From Mucilaginibacter robiniae (GTDB lineage: Bacteria; Bacteroidota; Bacteroidia; Sphingobacteriales; Sphingobacteriaceae): a stretch of 64,000 nt of DNA. Below are positions 18,780 to 27,933 of this stretch, one piece after another. Position 1 is the first letter of the stretch. Every line of letters starts with the position of its first letter. Below the pieces are notes generated by a model. That model was given only the letters and a program-made list of their open reading frames with translations, searched no databases and was not told the origin of the DNA. The position numbers and the translations under genes were made by a program. The DNA lies in assembly GCF_012849215.1 (NCBI RefSeq), contig NZ_CP051682.1:1612001-1676000 (forward strand). The letters run 5' to 3'.

Positions 18780-19352
18780 TTATGGTTGAGTGACGTTTTG
18801 GTTCACTGGCAGTTTACCAGTAGTATTTGGCATACTCCAAGGGCTAAACTGCTCGTTAGTTTCCAAACCAGAAGCATTAAAGTAGCCGCCGTTAGATAAA
18901 GTAATATGCACTGGCTTACTTGAAGTAACCTTGCGTGTAGCCTCATTCCAGATCAATTCATCCGATTTAAAAGTTTCCCCCTTGTTGTTGGTAGCTACTA
19001 CATTTTTACGCAGCTCAATGATTTTGTTATCATTACGGGTAACAGCGTATTCAGAAGTAATGGTACTGGTTGTGTGTAAATCTTTATCATAAAACACCAC
19101 CTTTACACCTTTTGGCATTTCGCGGTAAGGCTGAGCAGTAGCATAATTTAGCAATAAAGGTGTTTGCATATGGGCTTTTACCCTTGCCGAGTCACTATAA
19201 ATCACATCAACGCCGGTAGTGCGGTCAACCGGTGTGTTTACATCTTTTGCTGATATTTGCTGCACCTTCTTCAAGTCATTTTCGCAGGCACTAAGCATCA
19301 GCATAAACAAAACAAAACCTAAGCCGACGAAAAAATGAAAACGCCGGCGCAT
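18780..19352 (-). CDS. lptC: LPS export system protein LptC (lipoprotein form)
   Basis: About 190 residues. The ATG at 19352 (MRRRFHFF, with an AAGG stretch shortly before it) is preferred over an ATG at 19409 inside the upstream gene, because it directly begins a lipoprotein signal with lipobox LSAC (Cys23). The body is the single-fold beta-jellyroll of LptC/LptA: GVDVIYSDSARVKAHMQTPLLLNY, PKGVKVVFYDKDLHTTSTITSEYAVTRND, IIELRKNVVATNNKGETFKSDELIWNEATRKV. LptC receives lipopolysaccharide from LptFG and passes it to LptA; the lipid anchor instead of a helix is usual in Bacteroidota. It follows an outer-membrane protein gene and precedes the PpiD-type gene. Confidence 0.85.
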   Translation of the reverse strand: MRRRFHFFVGLGFVLFMLMLSACENDLKKVQQISAKDVNTPVDRTTGVDVIYSDSARVKAHMQTPLLLNYATAQPYREMPKGVKVVFYDKDLHTTSTITSEYAVTRNDNKIIELRKNVVATNNKGETFKSDELIWNEATRKVTSSKPVHITLSNGGYFNASGLETNEQFSPWSMPNTTGKLPVNQNVTQP

Positions 19353-19374
19353 TATACCTTGCAGGTTAAACTGC

Positions 19375-20694
19375 TTAATCAAACTGATAACGGCGGAACC
19401 ACAAGTCATTCAGCGTGAAGCTTAGGTGTAAGTTAATATAGTTTTCTTTAATTAAGCTATTTTGCAGGGTACCACGCTGTGCTAACTCGGCCGTGAAATT
19501 AATTTTATAAAAGGCGGTATTATTACGAGGTAATGGAAAACCCATACCAAAGGTAAGCGCATACTGTTTAATATCGGTGCTATTAACATTGATGTAAGTT
19601 TTGTCATAACGTACACCCAAGCGGTAATCAACCAAAGCAAAGTAGTTGTGCAATGCCAAAGCATTAGGCGTGAATGACCCGCCCAGAGCATAGCTCTGGC
19701 TTTTTTGTAAACCTTGGTTTACGCCGCCAATAGTTAATGTATTCCAGTTACCAATGCTATAATCCGCACCAATCAAAAATTTGTTATCTTTTTGGTAAGA
19801 TAAACCAAAATGGTTCATTAGTGGCAGTTTGATTTTACCATTGTTTAGCACCTGGTTACTGATAGTATCGGCAGCAATGTTTTCATTACCAGCTGAGGAT
19901 ACAGTGTATTGGCTAACAATGCTGGTAATTTTAGAATTTAACTGGGTACTGGCCGAACCTGAATAACCAAATATCAAGTGAGAAGCTTCAGCTACATCAA
20001 AGTTTAACTGAACACCATAGTCGTAATTCAAACCTCCTACCGCGTTGCTACGCTCGATACGGGAGTTTAAAGTACCGTATAAATCAGGAATTTCGGTAGA
20101 ACGGTATTGGCGCATATTACCGAAGATGTAAGAAACATTACCACCCAGCAAAATGTGTTTCCCTATACCGAAACCGTAACCGGCATAAGCTTTTGATAAA
20201 CTACCATCACCACTGTAAATGTAATTAACTGTGTTGGTATCAGCCGAAGAACTGGTACCGAAGTTACTAATGCTTTGTTTGTAATTATACCCTAATTCGG
20301 TATAAGGCAGCAAACCAAAGCTTAACGCAGATTTTTTAGTTACAGGTACAGCAAACGCCACGTGGCTTAAACGTGTATTATTGTTGGTTTGCGTACTTGA
20401 TCCAGATTGTTTTAAAAGCAGAATACTGCTTGATATGCCAATATCAATAGTGGTTAAATTGATGGCACCGTATGAGGCTGGGTTCAGCGGGTTAATAGTG
20501 TTATACTGACCAATTCTATTGGTAGCAGTACCAATACCACCCATAGCCTTGTTTTGCGGCAACACAGGATCAATAAAAGAACCAATACCGAACTGCGAAT
20601 AGGGCGAACTGGTAGTTGCTGTTGATTGTGCCCATGCACCCAAAGTAATTACCGTAAACAAAAAAGTAAGCCCCGATCTGATATATTTAATCAT
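19375..20694 (-). CDS. Putative outer-membrane beta-barrel protein (OmpP1/FadL-like appearance)
   Basis: A 439-residue protein with a signal peptide (about 1-22, GAWAQ). It has long alternating strands full of Tyr, Gly and Ser, for example YSQFGIGSF, MGGIGTATN, NTINPLNPASYGAINLTTIDIGISSS, and a strand-like C-terminus (INLHLSFTLNDLWFRRYQFD) ending in an aromatic-rich segment. The N-terminal part, with its GG.. and NPA.. elements, recalls FadL/OmpP1-type barrels. I cannot name a substrate. It overlaps the coaX stop by 8 bp and is followed by lptC, an arrangement common in this phylum; a link to envelope assembly is inferred. Confidence 0.7.
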   Translation of the reverse strand: MIKYIRSGLTFLFTVITLGAWAQSTATTSSPYSQFGIGSFIDPVLPQNKAMGGIGTATNRIGQYNTINPLNPASYGAINLTTIDIGISSSILLLKQSGSSTQTNNNTRLSHVAFAVPVTKKSALSFGLLPYTELGYNYKQSISNFGTSSSADTNTVNYIYSGDGSLSKAYAGYGFGIGKHILLGGNVSYIFGNMRQYRSTEIPDLYGTLNSRIERSNAVGGLNYDYGVQLNFDVAEASHLIFGYSGSASTQLNSKITSIVSQYTVSSAGNENIAADTISNQVLNNGKIKLPLMNHFGLSYQKDNKFLIGADYSIGNWNTLTIGGVNQGLQKSQSYALGGSFTPNALALHNYFALVDYRLGVRYDKTYINVNSTDIKQYALTFGMGFPLPRNNTAFYKINFTAELAQRGTLQNSLIKENYINLHLSFTLNDLWFRRYQFD

Positions 20695-21430
20695 TATGCT
20701 TTGTTATAGCTGCGTTTAATCCTTTTAAAACCAGGTATGGTTCTGTTTTAATATAGCCGGCAAAGATGCTATTTTTCAGCAGAGTATGCAAAAAAACACC
20801 ATCACCACCAGTAAGTATCACATTTGCGCTTTCATTAGCTTTTAAATAGTTATGGATAAAGCCTTCCACCTCGTACAATATTCCATTTTGTACGCCAGAG
20901 TGTATTGCATTTACCGTATCATCGCCATAAGTATTGTTAAAACCTTCATCTATCTTAACCAAAGGTAAAGCGGCAGTATAATGGCTTAAAGCTTGGTAAC
21001 GCATATTTAGGCCTGGTGATATACTACCTCCGTAGTAGTTACCTTGCCGGTCAACACTATCATAGGTAATACAGGTACCGGCATCAATAATCAGGTTATC
21101 CATATCCGGATATAAATGCCTTGCACCTGTTACAGCAGCCAACCTGTCAACCCCTAAAGTATTTGGTGTACGATAATGATTTTGAATACCATAAGCCATA
21201 CTGCGGCTAAACGGAACTATACCCACATGTTGTTCAAGCTGTTGTTGCCAAGCTTCCACACCTTTTCTTACTGATGAAACAATAGCTTTACTAATAGAGT
21301 AATTGCTGAATATGGCAGTCAGAACAGTTGTATCTATCGTTGGGTAAGTCTCTGTCCAAACCAGTTCATTCTGGTTAAAAACAGCTACCTTAACTAACGT
21401 ATTGCCTTCATCAATTACTAGTTGCATCAT
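20687..21430 (-). CDS. coaX: Type III pantothenate kinase
   Basis: A 247-residue kinase of the ASKHA fold that phosphorylates pantothenate, the first committed step of coenzyme A synthesis. It shows the N-terminal phosphate loop VIDEGNTLVKVAVF, the TPNTLGVDRLAAVTGA pantothenate segment, the catalytic-region IDAGTCITYD, and GGSISPGLNMRYQAL. The C-terminal VILTGGDG is the second phosphate motif. It starts at 21430, the last base of the purQ stop (TAATG overlap), and overlaps the next gene by 8 bp, so it is translated as part of an operon. No other pantothenate kinase gene is in the window. Confidence 0.94.
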   Translation of the reverse strand: MMQLVIDEGNTLVKVAVFNQNELVWTETYPTIDTTVLTAIFSNYSISKAIVSSVRKGVEAWQQQLEQHVGIVPFSRSMAYGIQNHYRTPNTLGVDRLAAVTGARHLYPDMDNLIIDAGTCITYDSVDRQGNYYGGSISPGLNMRYQALSHYTAALPLVKIDEGFNNTYGDDTVNAIHSGVQNGILYEVEGFIHNYLKANESANVILTGGDGVFLHTLLKNSIFAGYIKTEPYLVLKGLNAAITKHND

Positions 21431-22122
21431 TAGGCATTAGCCATATTTAATATGGACTCGAAGATAGCCAAGCCATCTTCATTAGCCAACAAAGCATCGG
21501 CAGCACGTTCAGGATGCGGCATCAAAGCAAAAACATTACGCTTAACGTTGCAAACACCGGCAATATTCTCTACTGAACCATTTGGGTTAGCTTCATTAGT
21601 GATATTACCAGCTTCATCAGTATAACGGAATAGCACCTGCTCATTATCATTTAGCGCTTTCAGCGTATCCTCATCGGCATAGTAGTTACCTTCGCCATGA
21701 GCGATAGGTATTTTCAACACCTTCTGCTCGTCAATTTGGGATGTTAGCAATGAATTATTGGTTTGCGCTCTCAGGTAAGTATTGCGGCAAATGAACTTAC
21801 GTTGTTTGTTATGCAACAATGCACCCGGTACCAAACCTGCTTCAGCCAGAATCTGGAATCCGTTACAAATACCCATTACATAACCGCCCTTGGCTGCAAA
21901 TTGAATCACTTCCTGCATAATAGGTGAAAAACGGGCAATAGCGCCTGAACGTAAATAATCACCAAAAGAGAAACCACCGGGTAAGATAACTACATCAGCT
22001 CCTTGCAAATCATGGTCTTTATGCCAAAGGCGTACTACCTGCTGGCCCATAACTTTTTCGAGCACATAAATAATATCTTCATCACAATTAGAGCCGGGGA
22101 ATATAACTACGCCAAATTTCAT
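21430..22122 (-). CDS. purQ: Phosphoribosylformylglycinamidine synthase, glutaminase subunit
   Basis: A 230-residue class I glutamine amidotransferase that supplies ammonia to PurL in purine synthesis. The N-terminus FGVVIFPGSNCDED and VVILPGGFSFGDYLRSGAIAR are diagnostic of PurQ. The catalytic nucleophile is Cys86 in GICNGFQILAEAGLVPGALL, with HGEGNY and ALMPHPERA (catalytic His and Glu) further on. The full length suggests a small, separate PurQ working with PurL and PurS. It shares one base with coaX downstream; DUF6427 lies 45 bp upstream on the same strand. Confidence 0.96.
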   Translation of the reverse strand: MKFGVVIFPGSNCDEDIIYVLEKVMGQQVVRLWHKDHDLQGADVVILPGGFSFGDYLRSGAIARFSPIMQEVIQFAAKGGYVMGICNGFQILAEAGLVPGALLHNKQRKFICRNTYLRAQTNNSLLTSQIDEQKVLKIPIAHGEGNYYADEDTLKALNDNEQVLFRYTDEAGNITNEANPNGSVENIAGVCNVKRNVFALMPHPERAADALLANEDGLAIFESILNMANA

Positions 22123-22167
22123 GCTACAAAACTAATACAACGCCTTGAACCAGAACGAATGTAAAAG

Positions 22168-23154
22168 TTAAAAAGTGTTAAACTGGAAGTAAATAATACC
22201 TATTAACAACAAAAAAAACAATGTTTCATAAAACCAGCGTTTACTGGCGTACAGAAAATAGTAGGCAAAAAATACAGCTACAGGTACTATACAGATTAAA
22301 AAATGACTCAGACCAAAAGCTGGTCGCACGTAAAAGGAGAAAGCCGCAATAATAAAAAAGAAGAATAAAAGCTGGAAAGTTTTACGTATCAGTACATAGC
22401 TTTTGAAAAAGTTTTCCTGCAATTTGAACAAACCTAAAATCACAATAATGATAACAGGAATAAGCAACAAGAAGTCATACTTATCTAGCAAGGCAATACC
22501 AGTAAAAGGAGTACCCAGCGGTGTCCATATCTGATAAAAATGATTCAAACGATCATTCAAATAGTAAAACACAGCAATAAAAAAGAATACGGTAGCGTAA
22601 CCGATCAGGCTGGCAGCCCAATCACGCCAATCAAACGGACGAAAAATAATGAGTGCTATCCATACACATACCATCAGGTACACAAAAGGCAGATAGATAA
22701 GCGTACCGGCTGCTGCAATCATGCCTACATCATAAGCAGTAGTTTTGGCATCTTCTGCCTTATAAAAGTCCAGAAGTTTAAACAACAGCCAAATGATAAA
22801 GAAATTACAGATGAGCGGTGGGCTTAATACTAAAAAGTGCTGAAACAAGCCCGAAAGCACAATGTACATTAAAGCTGGTAGAAAACTTGGACGACCTAAT
22901 AGATTGTAATAGTTAATCAGATAATTAAGCAGCAAGGCTTGCCCTAACACTACTATACCAGCCAGTAAAACGCTAAAACCTGGCGACACTGTATCAGCAT
23001 AACTAACCGGCAGCATGGATTTTACAAAAGGTTCGGCTAAAGCTAATTGCACTTTTTCGGGCGCATATAAAACATAACCAGCCCGCATTATAAACAGCAG
23101 CACTGCTAACCAGAAAATGTTAAGCGGATTAAAGGTCCGGAAAATATTAATCAT
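22168..23154 (-). CDS. DUF6427 family multi-pass membrane protein
   Basis: A 328-residue integral membrane protein with roughly nine or ten hydrophobic segments. It begins with MINIFRTFNPLNIFWLAVLLFIMR; other recognisable parts are LLLNYLINYYNLLGRPSFLPALMYIVLSGLF and IIFRPFDWRDWAASLIGY. This pattern fits DUF6427, a Bacteroidota-specific family usually found near purine and nucleotide-sugar genes, of unknown role. The poly-T/A-rich coding near the C-terminus is not unusual for a membrane protein. It lies between the glycosyltransferase gene upstream and purQ, all on the minus strand. Confidence 0.82.
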   Translation of the reverse strand: MINIFRTFNPLNIFWLAVLLFIMRAGYVLYAPEKVQLALAEPFVKSMLPVSYADTVSPGFSVLLAGIVVLGQALLLNYLINYYNLLGRPSFLPALMYIVLSGLFQHFLVLSPPLICNFFIIWLLFKLLDFYKAEDAKTTAYDVGMIAAAGTLIYLPFVYLMVCVWIALIIFRPFDWRDWAASLIGYATVFFFIAVFYYLNDRLNHFYQIWTPLGTPFTGIALLDKYDFLLLIPVIIIVILGLFKLQENFFKSYVLIRKTFQLLFFFFIIAAFSFYVRPAFGLSHFLICIVPVAVFFAYYFLYASKRWFYETLFFLLLIGIIYFQFNTF

Positions 23155-23192
23155 GCCTGCTGCATTTTAAGCGGCAATATTACGCAAAATGT

Positions 23193-24194
23193 TTAAGCTA
23201 AAACAGTGTGAGGTCGGGCATACTGCTTTACCATCCGATCAACTATCTGAGCTGTTTCATCCGGAAAATCAACCTTTATCCGTTTATCATCTGCAATCCA
23301 TTGGTTGATAATCGGCAAGGTGGTGCTATTAATGGCTGGGATAACTGGCACACCCATATGTGAGGCCGCTAAAGCATTACATTGCTGTTCATATTGCCCC
23401 GTCATGGGTACCATCAGTACTTTCTTTTGCAGATACAATGCTTCAGCAGGGCCCTCAAAACCTCCACCTGTTAACAAGCCTTCACAACTCGCCATGCTTT
23501 GATTAAATTTAGCATTATCAATCGGATATATTTGAATATTACCTGTTTGGTAGAAAGTTTTTTGCCGCTTAGAAAATATATGCCATTGCACCTGTGTTTT
23601 GCTCAAGCATTTTACCAATGTCTTTTCATCATAAGCTGGCAGATATACGGTATAATGCCCTTTGTTAACCGGCTCTAGCTGCCGTATTTCACTACGAATA
23701 ACAGGGGTATGTATAAAATCGGCATAGCGTTCAAAATGAAAGCCGATGTGGTGGGTAGTAGGCGAATAATATTTAAACAACCACTCAGCATAGTTCCAGC
23801 GTGCAGGCCGTGGTGTTTGGGGCGAAACAAAAGAACATTGATGACTTAGCGAAACTGAAGGTATTTTTTGCAAGCGGCAGGCCCAGGCACTTACCGGCTC
23901 AAAATCATTCACAATTAAATCATAATGGCTCAAGGGCAGGTTATGCATATCGCGCCAAAGCTGCCACAAATTCATGCGTTTGAAAGTAGCCCACTTATCT
24001 ACACCGCCTTTTTTGCCAAACACAAAACTAAACCCATGAAATTTATAAGCGAGTGGCTGTGATAAGGATACTTCGGCTTCGGTCCCACTTATTAATAAGT
24101 CCACTTCACCATATTGCTGTAGCAGGGGTACAATTTCGCGAGCACGGCTAATATGCCCGTTACCCGTTCCCTGTATAGCAAATAGTATTTTCAT
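23193..24194 (-). CDS. Glycosyltransferase of the Glyco_trans_1_3 type (GT-B fold)
   Basis: A 333-residue protein starting MKILFAIQGTGNGHISRAREI, the family hallmark GTGNGHxSRA. DLIVNDFEPVSAWACRLQKIPSVSLSHQ lies near 92-119, and a donor-site-like GLLTGGGFEGPAEALYLQKKVLMVPMTGQYEQQCNA lies near 235-270. These fit the UDP-sugar GT-B enzymes related to MurG and UGT. No membrane helix is present. The acceptor and sugar are unknown. A TATATTTG box on the minus strand at 24217-24224 could be its -7 element. Confidence 0.8.
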   Translation of the reverse strand: MKILFAIQGTGNGHISRAREIVPLLQQYGEVDLLISGTEAEVSLSQPLAYKFHGFSFVFGKKGGVDKWATFKRMNLWQLWRDMHNLPLSHYDLIVNDFEPVSAWACRLQKIPSVSLSHQCSFVSPQTPRPARWNYAEWLFKYYSPTTHHIGFHFERYADFIHTPVIRSEIRQLEPVNKGHYTVYLPAYDEKTLVKCLSKTQVQWHIFSKRQKTFYQTGNIQIYPIDNAKFNQSMASCEGLLTGGGFEGPAEALYLQKKVLMVPMTGQYEQQCNALAASHMGVPVIPAINSTTLPIINQWIADDKRIKVDFPDETAQIVDRMVKQYARPHTVLA

Positions 24195-24519
24195 GAATTT
24201 TGCAGATGGTGACGTGCAAATATAAACGGCTTTAGGGTTAAAGCGTTTGTCTGGTTATTAGTTTCATATAAAATTATTATTATCTAACATATTTAACTGT
24301 ACTCTGGTGGATAGCTATTTATGTTTCATAAGCATTTCGCACAACTGACAAAAAGTACTTTATTGCAGCAATTGGTTCTGAATTGTAAAATTTAATTCAG
24401 AATTTTACGTTTTCGTAAAGAAGTAGCTAATAATTGAATTTTTCGTAAAAATTCAAGAGCTTGCAAGTATTTTTCATATTACTGCGTTATATTTATTCAA
24501 CTGATCATTTGCACCCATA
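24195..24519. other. Gene-free divergent intergenic region with two inverted repeats
   Basis: 325 bp between the divergent glycosyltransferase and ABC-exporter genes, AT-rich. It holds a TATATTTG -7-like box for the minus strand (24217-24224), a 9-bp inverted repeat TTCTGAATT/AATTCAGAA (24376-24384, 24394-24402) and a perfect 10-bp inverted repeat TTGAATTTTT/AAAAATTCAA (24434-24443, 24447-24456) with a 3-nt CGT spacer. No coding frame is convincing. The repeats could be operators or RNA stems; neither lies right after a gene, so they are not ordinary terminators. Confidence 0.5.
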
Positions 24520-26295
24520 TTGAAGTTATTATTATCATACCTTAAAAAACACCGATGGACTGTGCTGCTGGCCTTGCTCATGACAGCATTAAACCAATGC
24601 TTTGCCCTAATTGATCCGTTTATTACCGGTCGTATTGTTGACAATTATATCATTAAGCGCGCGCAGTTTGAACGTGATGATTATGTAAGGGGCATATTGT
24701 GGCAAATTACGCTGGCTGCTATAGCTGCTCTTTTTTCGCGCATAGCTAATAATGTGCAAGACTATTACACTATTACCATTGCACAGAAAACCAGCGCCGA
24801 AGTATATGCAGATGGTATGAAACATGCCTTGGCTATGCCTTACTATGCACACCAGGAACAACGTAGCGGCGAAAAGCTGGGTATGTTACAGCGCATCAGG
24901 AGTGATATAGAAAACTTGGTAAAAGCAACTATCAACGTTAGCTTCATGACTTTGTTCGGCATCATCTTCATTGCCATTTACTCATTAAGTATAAGTTATA
25001 AAGTAACGCTGGTGTTTTTTATAGCTGTACCGATTATTACCTGGCTCAGCTGGACACTTTCTCGAAAAATCAGGGTTATTCACCGGGCTATTGTTTTGAA
25101 AACCTCGGTGTTGGCTGGCCGTACTACCGAATCATTACGCAATATTGAACTGGTAAAAAGCTATGGCTTGGCCGATGAAGAAATAAACCGGCTGAACAAT
25201 ACTACTTTCAAAATATTAACACTGGAAGTTGCCAAAACCAAGCTGTTGCGTATGCTCAGTTTTGTACAAGGCACTACCGTAAATATTGTACGCAGTAGCA
25301 TGGTAGTAGTATTACTGATCCTGATTTTTGATAAAGAAATTTCTGCCGGTCAGTATTTTAGCTTCTTATTGTATGCTTATTTGCTGTTTGGCCCACTGCA
25401 AGAGTTCGGACATATGGCGCTTACCTGGCGCGAAGCACAAATTTCTATCGCCAACTTTAAGCGCATTATGAATATGCCTTTGGAAACTGTACCTGACGAA
25501 CCAGCCGACGCGGCCTTGATTAACCAGATATCGTTTGATAACGTAGCTTTCAAATACGCTTCTACCAAGCGCTATGCTTTAAAGGATATTTCTTTTTATG
25601 CCGATAAAGGAGAAACAGTAGCCTTTGTTGGTCCATCAGGTTCAGGTAAATCCACTTTAATTAAATTATTAATTGGCTTGTACCAGCCGGCTGATGGTCA
25701 GATTTTATATAATGGTATACCCAGCGACAGCTACCATCTGGATATGCTGCGCAGGCGTATTGGCTTTGTAACCCAAGATACCCAGTTGTTTTCGGGCACC
25801 ATAAAGGATAATCTAACATTTGTAAAACCCGATGCTACCGATGAGGAATGCATAGCTGCATTAAACAAAGCAGCTTGCCAAAACTTGCTGGCTCGTGCAG
25901 ACAACGGCATTCATACCCTCATTGGCGAAAGCGGCGTTAAAATATCTGGTGGTGAAAAACAGCGACTTTCTATAGCCCGGGCCTTATTGCGCCATCCTGA
26001 TATCTTGTTGTTTGATGAAGCCACTTCAGCATTAGATTCGATTACTGAAGAAGAAATCACCAAAACAGTACAGCACATATCGGCTTTAAAAAACCGCATT
26101 ACTTTAATTATTGCACACCGTTTGAGTACTATTATGTATGCCGACCGCATCTACGTATTAGAAAATGGCAGTGTAGCCGAAGTAGGCAATCATCAGCAAT
26201 TGCTGGAACTAAAAGGTTTATACTACGCCATGTGGCGCCAACAAGTTGGCGAACGCAAGTTACAGGAAGAACTGGATGCCTTTACAGATAGTTAA
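24520..26295 (+). CDS. ABC transporter, fused permease and ATPase (exporter type)
   Basis: A 591-residue half-transporter. Six membrane segments lie within about 1-310 (LLSYLKKHRWTVLLALLMTALNQ and onward), with the coupling-loop region SYGLADEEINRLNN. The ATPase domain at about 335-570 has Walker A GPSGSGKSTLIKLL, a Q-loop (TQDTQLFSG), signature KISGGEKQRLSIARALL, Walker B DILLFDEATSALD and switch IAHRLST. It is a complete exporter expected to work as a homodimer; the substrate is unknown, with drugs, lipids or peptides all possible. The start appears to be TTG at 24520, since the in-frame codons before it contain no ATG or GTG and the protein begins sensibly there (MKLLLSYLKKH). It converges on the RluB-type gene, with a shared terminator at 26373-26402. 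Confidence 0.93.
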   Translation: MKLLLSYLKKHRWTVLLALLMTALNQCFALIDPFITGRIVDNYIIKRAQFERDDYVRGILWQITLAAIAALFSRIANNVQDYYTITIAQKTSAEVYADGMKHALAMPYYAHQEQRSGEKLGMLQRIRSDIENLVKATINVSFMTLFGIIFIAIYSLSISYKVTLVFFIAVPIITWLSWTLSRKIRVIHRAIVLKTSVLAGRTTESLRNIELVKSYGLADEEINRLNNTTFKILTLEVAKTKLLRMLSFVQGTTVNIVRSSMVVVLLILIFDKEISAGQYFSFLLYAYLLFGPLQEFGHMALTWREAQISIANFKRIMNMPLETVPDEPADAALINQISFDNVAFKYASTKRYALKDISFYADKGETVAFVGPSGSGKSTLIKLLIGLYQPADGQILYNGIPSDSYHLDMLRRRIGFVTQDTQLFSGTIKDNLTFVKPDATDEECIAALNKAACQNLLARADNGIHTLIGESGVKISGGEKQRLSIARALLRHPDILLFDEATSALDSITEEEITKTVQHISALKNRITLIIAHRLSTIMYADRIYVLENGSVAEVGNHQQLLELKGLYYAMWRQQVGERKLQEELDAFTDS

Positions 26296-26372
26296 TAGTT
26301 ACCAAAACACAGGGTTGTTAATTTACCATATACTGGTAACGTAATACAAAACTTTAAACTGCCTGATACAAG

Positions 26373-26402
26373 AAAGGCCCTGATTAAGCAATCAGGGCCT
26401 TT
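26373..26402. terminator. Bidirectional terminator between the ABC exporter and the pseudouridine synthase gene
   Basis: A 13-bp stem AAAGGCCCTGATT (26373-26385) with AATCAGGGCCTTT (26390-26402) and an AAGC loop. It is flanked by T-runs usable in both directions and lies between convergent genes. Confidence 0.85.
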
Positions 26403-26407
26403 TTAAT

Positions 26408-27706
26408 TTACTGAATTAAATGCTTCAGTTGTATAATTTCTTTTTCGTCCAGATAGCGCCAACGGCCTCGAGGTAAATCCTTTTTAGTAAGATTGGCATA
26501 TACAGCACGATCAAGTTTTACGACTTCGTAACCTAAGTGTTCGAATATACGGCGCACAATACGGTTTTTGCCGCTATGTATTTGTATACCAATTTCGCGC
26601 TTGGTACCGCCTTGAACATAGGTAACCATATCCGGCTTAATCAAACCATCTTCCAGTTCCAAACCAAAAGATATTTTGTTCAAATCGCCCTGAGTTAAGT
26701 TTTTGTTTAACTCTATTTGATAAATTTTAGTAATGTTGTTGCGTGGATGAGAAAGCTTATCAGCCAGCTCTCCATCATTGGTCATCAACAATAAGCCGGT
26801 AGTATTGCGGTCTAAACGGCCTACCGGGTAAATGCGTTCGCGGCTAGCCTTTTCAACCAGGTGCATTACCGTACGGCGTTCCTGAGGATCGTCGGTAGTA
26901 GTAATATAGTCTTTAGGCTTGTTCAGCAATACATAAACCATCTTTTCACGCTTCAATGTTTCGCCATTGTAGCGAATTACATCTTTAGCCGGATCAACTT
27001 TATGACCTAGTTCTGATACAACTTCCCCGTTTACACTTACTACACCTGCAATAATCAGTTCATCAGCTTTACGACGCGAGCATATACCAGCATTTGAGAT
27101 ATAACGATTTAAACGAATCAGATGCTTATCATCTGCCTCAGCCGGCTTTTTGCGACCACGCATTATTTTAGCTGGGCGCTCTTCAGTAAATTCTTCCGAT
27201 TTAAAGCTTTCTGAAGCACGTTGTGGCTTACTGCGTTCACGATAAGGTTTATTTCCAAAGCCGCCTTCACGATTCTGCCTGTCAGGTTTACTAAACCGTT
27301 TATCACGACTCTCCTCATTTCCTTCCGGTCTGGATTTAAAAGAGCTACTTTTAGTACCTTTAAAGCTACGTTCTGTACCGCTACTTCTAAATTTGCCTTC
27401 TCCACCCCTATTATCGTTACCTCCACGAGAGGAAAAAGATTTACGATCACCGAATGACCCTTTTGATTTATCTTCAGCATTAGAGCCACCAGATGTTGTT
27501 CGGCGGGAAGAAGAAAACGGTTTTTTATCACCTTCTTCAGCAAAGCGTTTACGCGGCGCATTACTATCTGATTTTTTAAATGAAGATGATGAATTTCGGG
27601 TGCGTGAAGAAGATGCAGAGGATGGATTATTACCGCTGCCGGCACGCCTGCCGGATGTATTTCTGGACTTGTCGTCGCGACTGTTCCCTGGTTTTTTAAA
27701 TACCAT
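26408..27706 (-). CDS. RluB-type 23S rRNA pseudouridine synthase with a long disordered N-terminus
   Basis: A 432-residue protein. Residues 1-190 are a low-complexity, highly basic tail of Ser, Arg, Lys, Gly and Asn with no fold visible. An S4 RNA-binding domain follows at about 196-240 (IRLNRYISNAGICSRRKADELIIAGVVSVNGEVV). The catalytic domain has Asp299 in YPVGRLDRNTTGLLLMTNDGELA and the KIYQIEL and IHSGKNRIVRRIFEHLGYEVVKLDR elements of the RluB/RsuA group. The expected activity is conversion of a uridine in 23S rRNA to pseudouridine; RluB versus RluF or RsuA cannot be settled by eye. Basic tails of this kind are frequent in Bacteroidota homologues and probably bind RNA. Confidence 0.9.
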   Translation of the reverse strand: MVFKKPGNSRDDKSRNTSGRRAGSGNNPSSASSSRTRNSSSSFKKSDSNAPRKRFAEEGDKKPFSSSRRTTSGGSNAEDKSKGSFGDRKSFSSRGGNDNRGGEGKFRSSGTERSFKGTKSSSFKSRPEGNEESRDKRFSKPDRQNREGGFGNKPYRERSKPQRASESFKSEEFTEERPAKIMRGRKKPAEADDKHLIRLNRYISNAGICSRRKADELIIAGVVSVNGEVVSELGHKVDPAKDVIRYNGETLKREKMVYVLLNKPKDYITTTDDPQERRTVMHLVEKASRERIYPVGRLDRNTTGLLLMTNDGELADKLSHPRNNITKIYQIELNKNLTQGDLNKISFGLELEDGLIKPDMVTYVQGGTKREIGIQIHSGKNRIVRRIFEHLGYEVVKLDRAVYANLTKKDLPRGRWRYLDEKEIIQLKHLIQ

Positions 27707-27933
27707 ATGTGTTTATTAAAGCCTTAAAAGCAAGACAGCAAAGGTAGAGAATTTGCATGGTAATTTAAATTTTTTCCACAAGCAAAAACAGTCTTTATCA
27801 CCCCTAAAATGCTTGTTTTTAAAACTTTCCAACACACGCCAAACACTAAGCCAATCTAAGTATTTGATTATCTGCAATGTTTTTATACCTTTGCCACACT
27901 CCTAAACCTATTTGTTTAACTAAAAGAATCTGG

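Noticed and set aside
27163..27645. 160-codon ORF within the pseudouridine synthase gene
   Set aside because: An alternative frame of the low-complexity Ser/Arg tail; its composition is an artefact of repeated codons.
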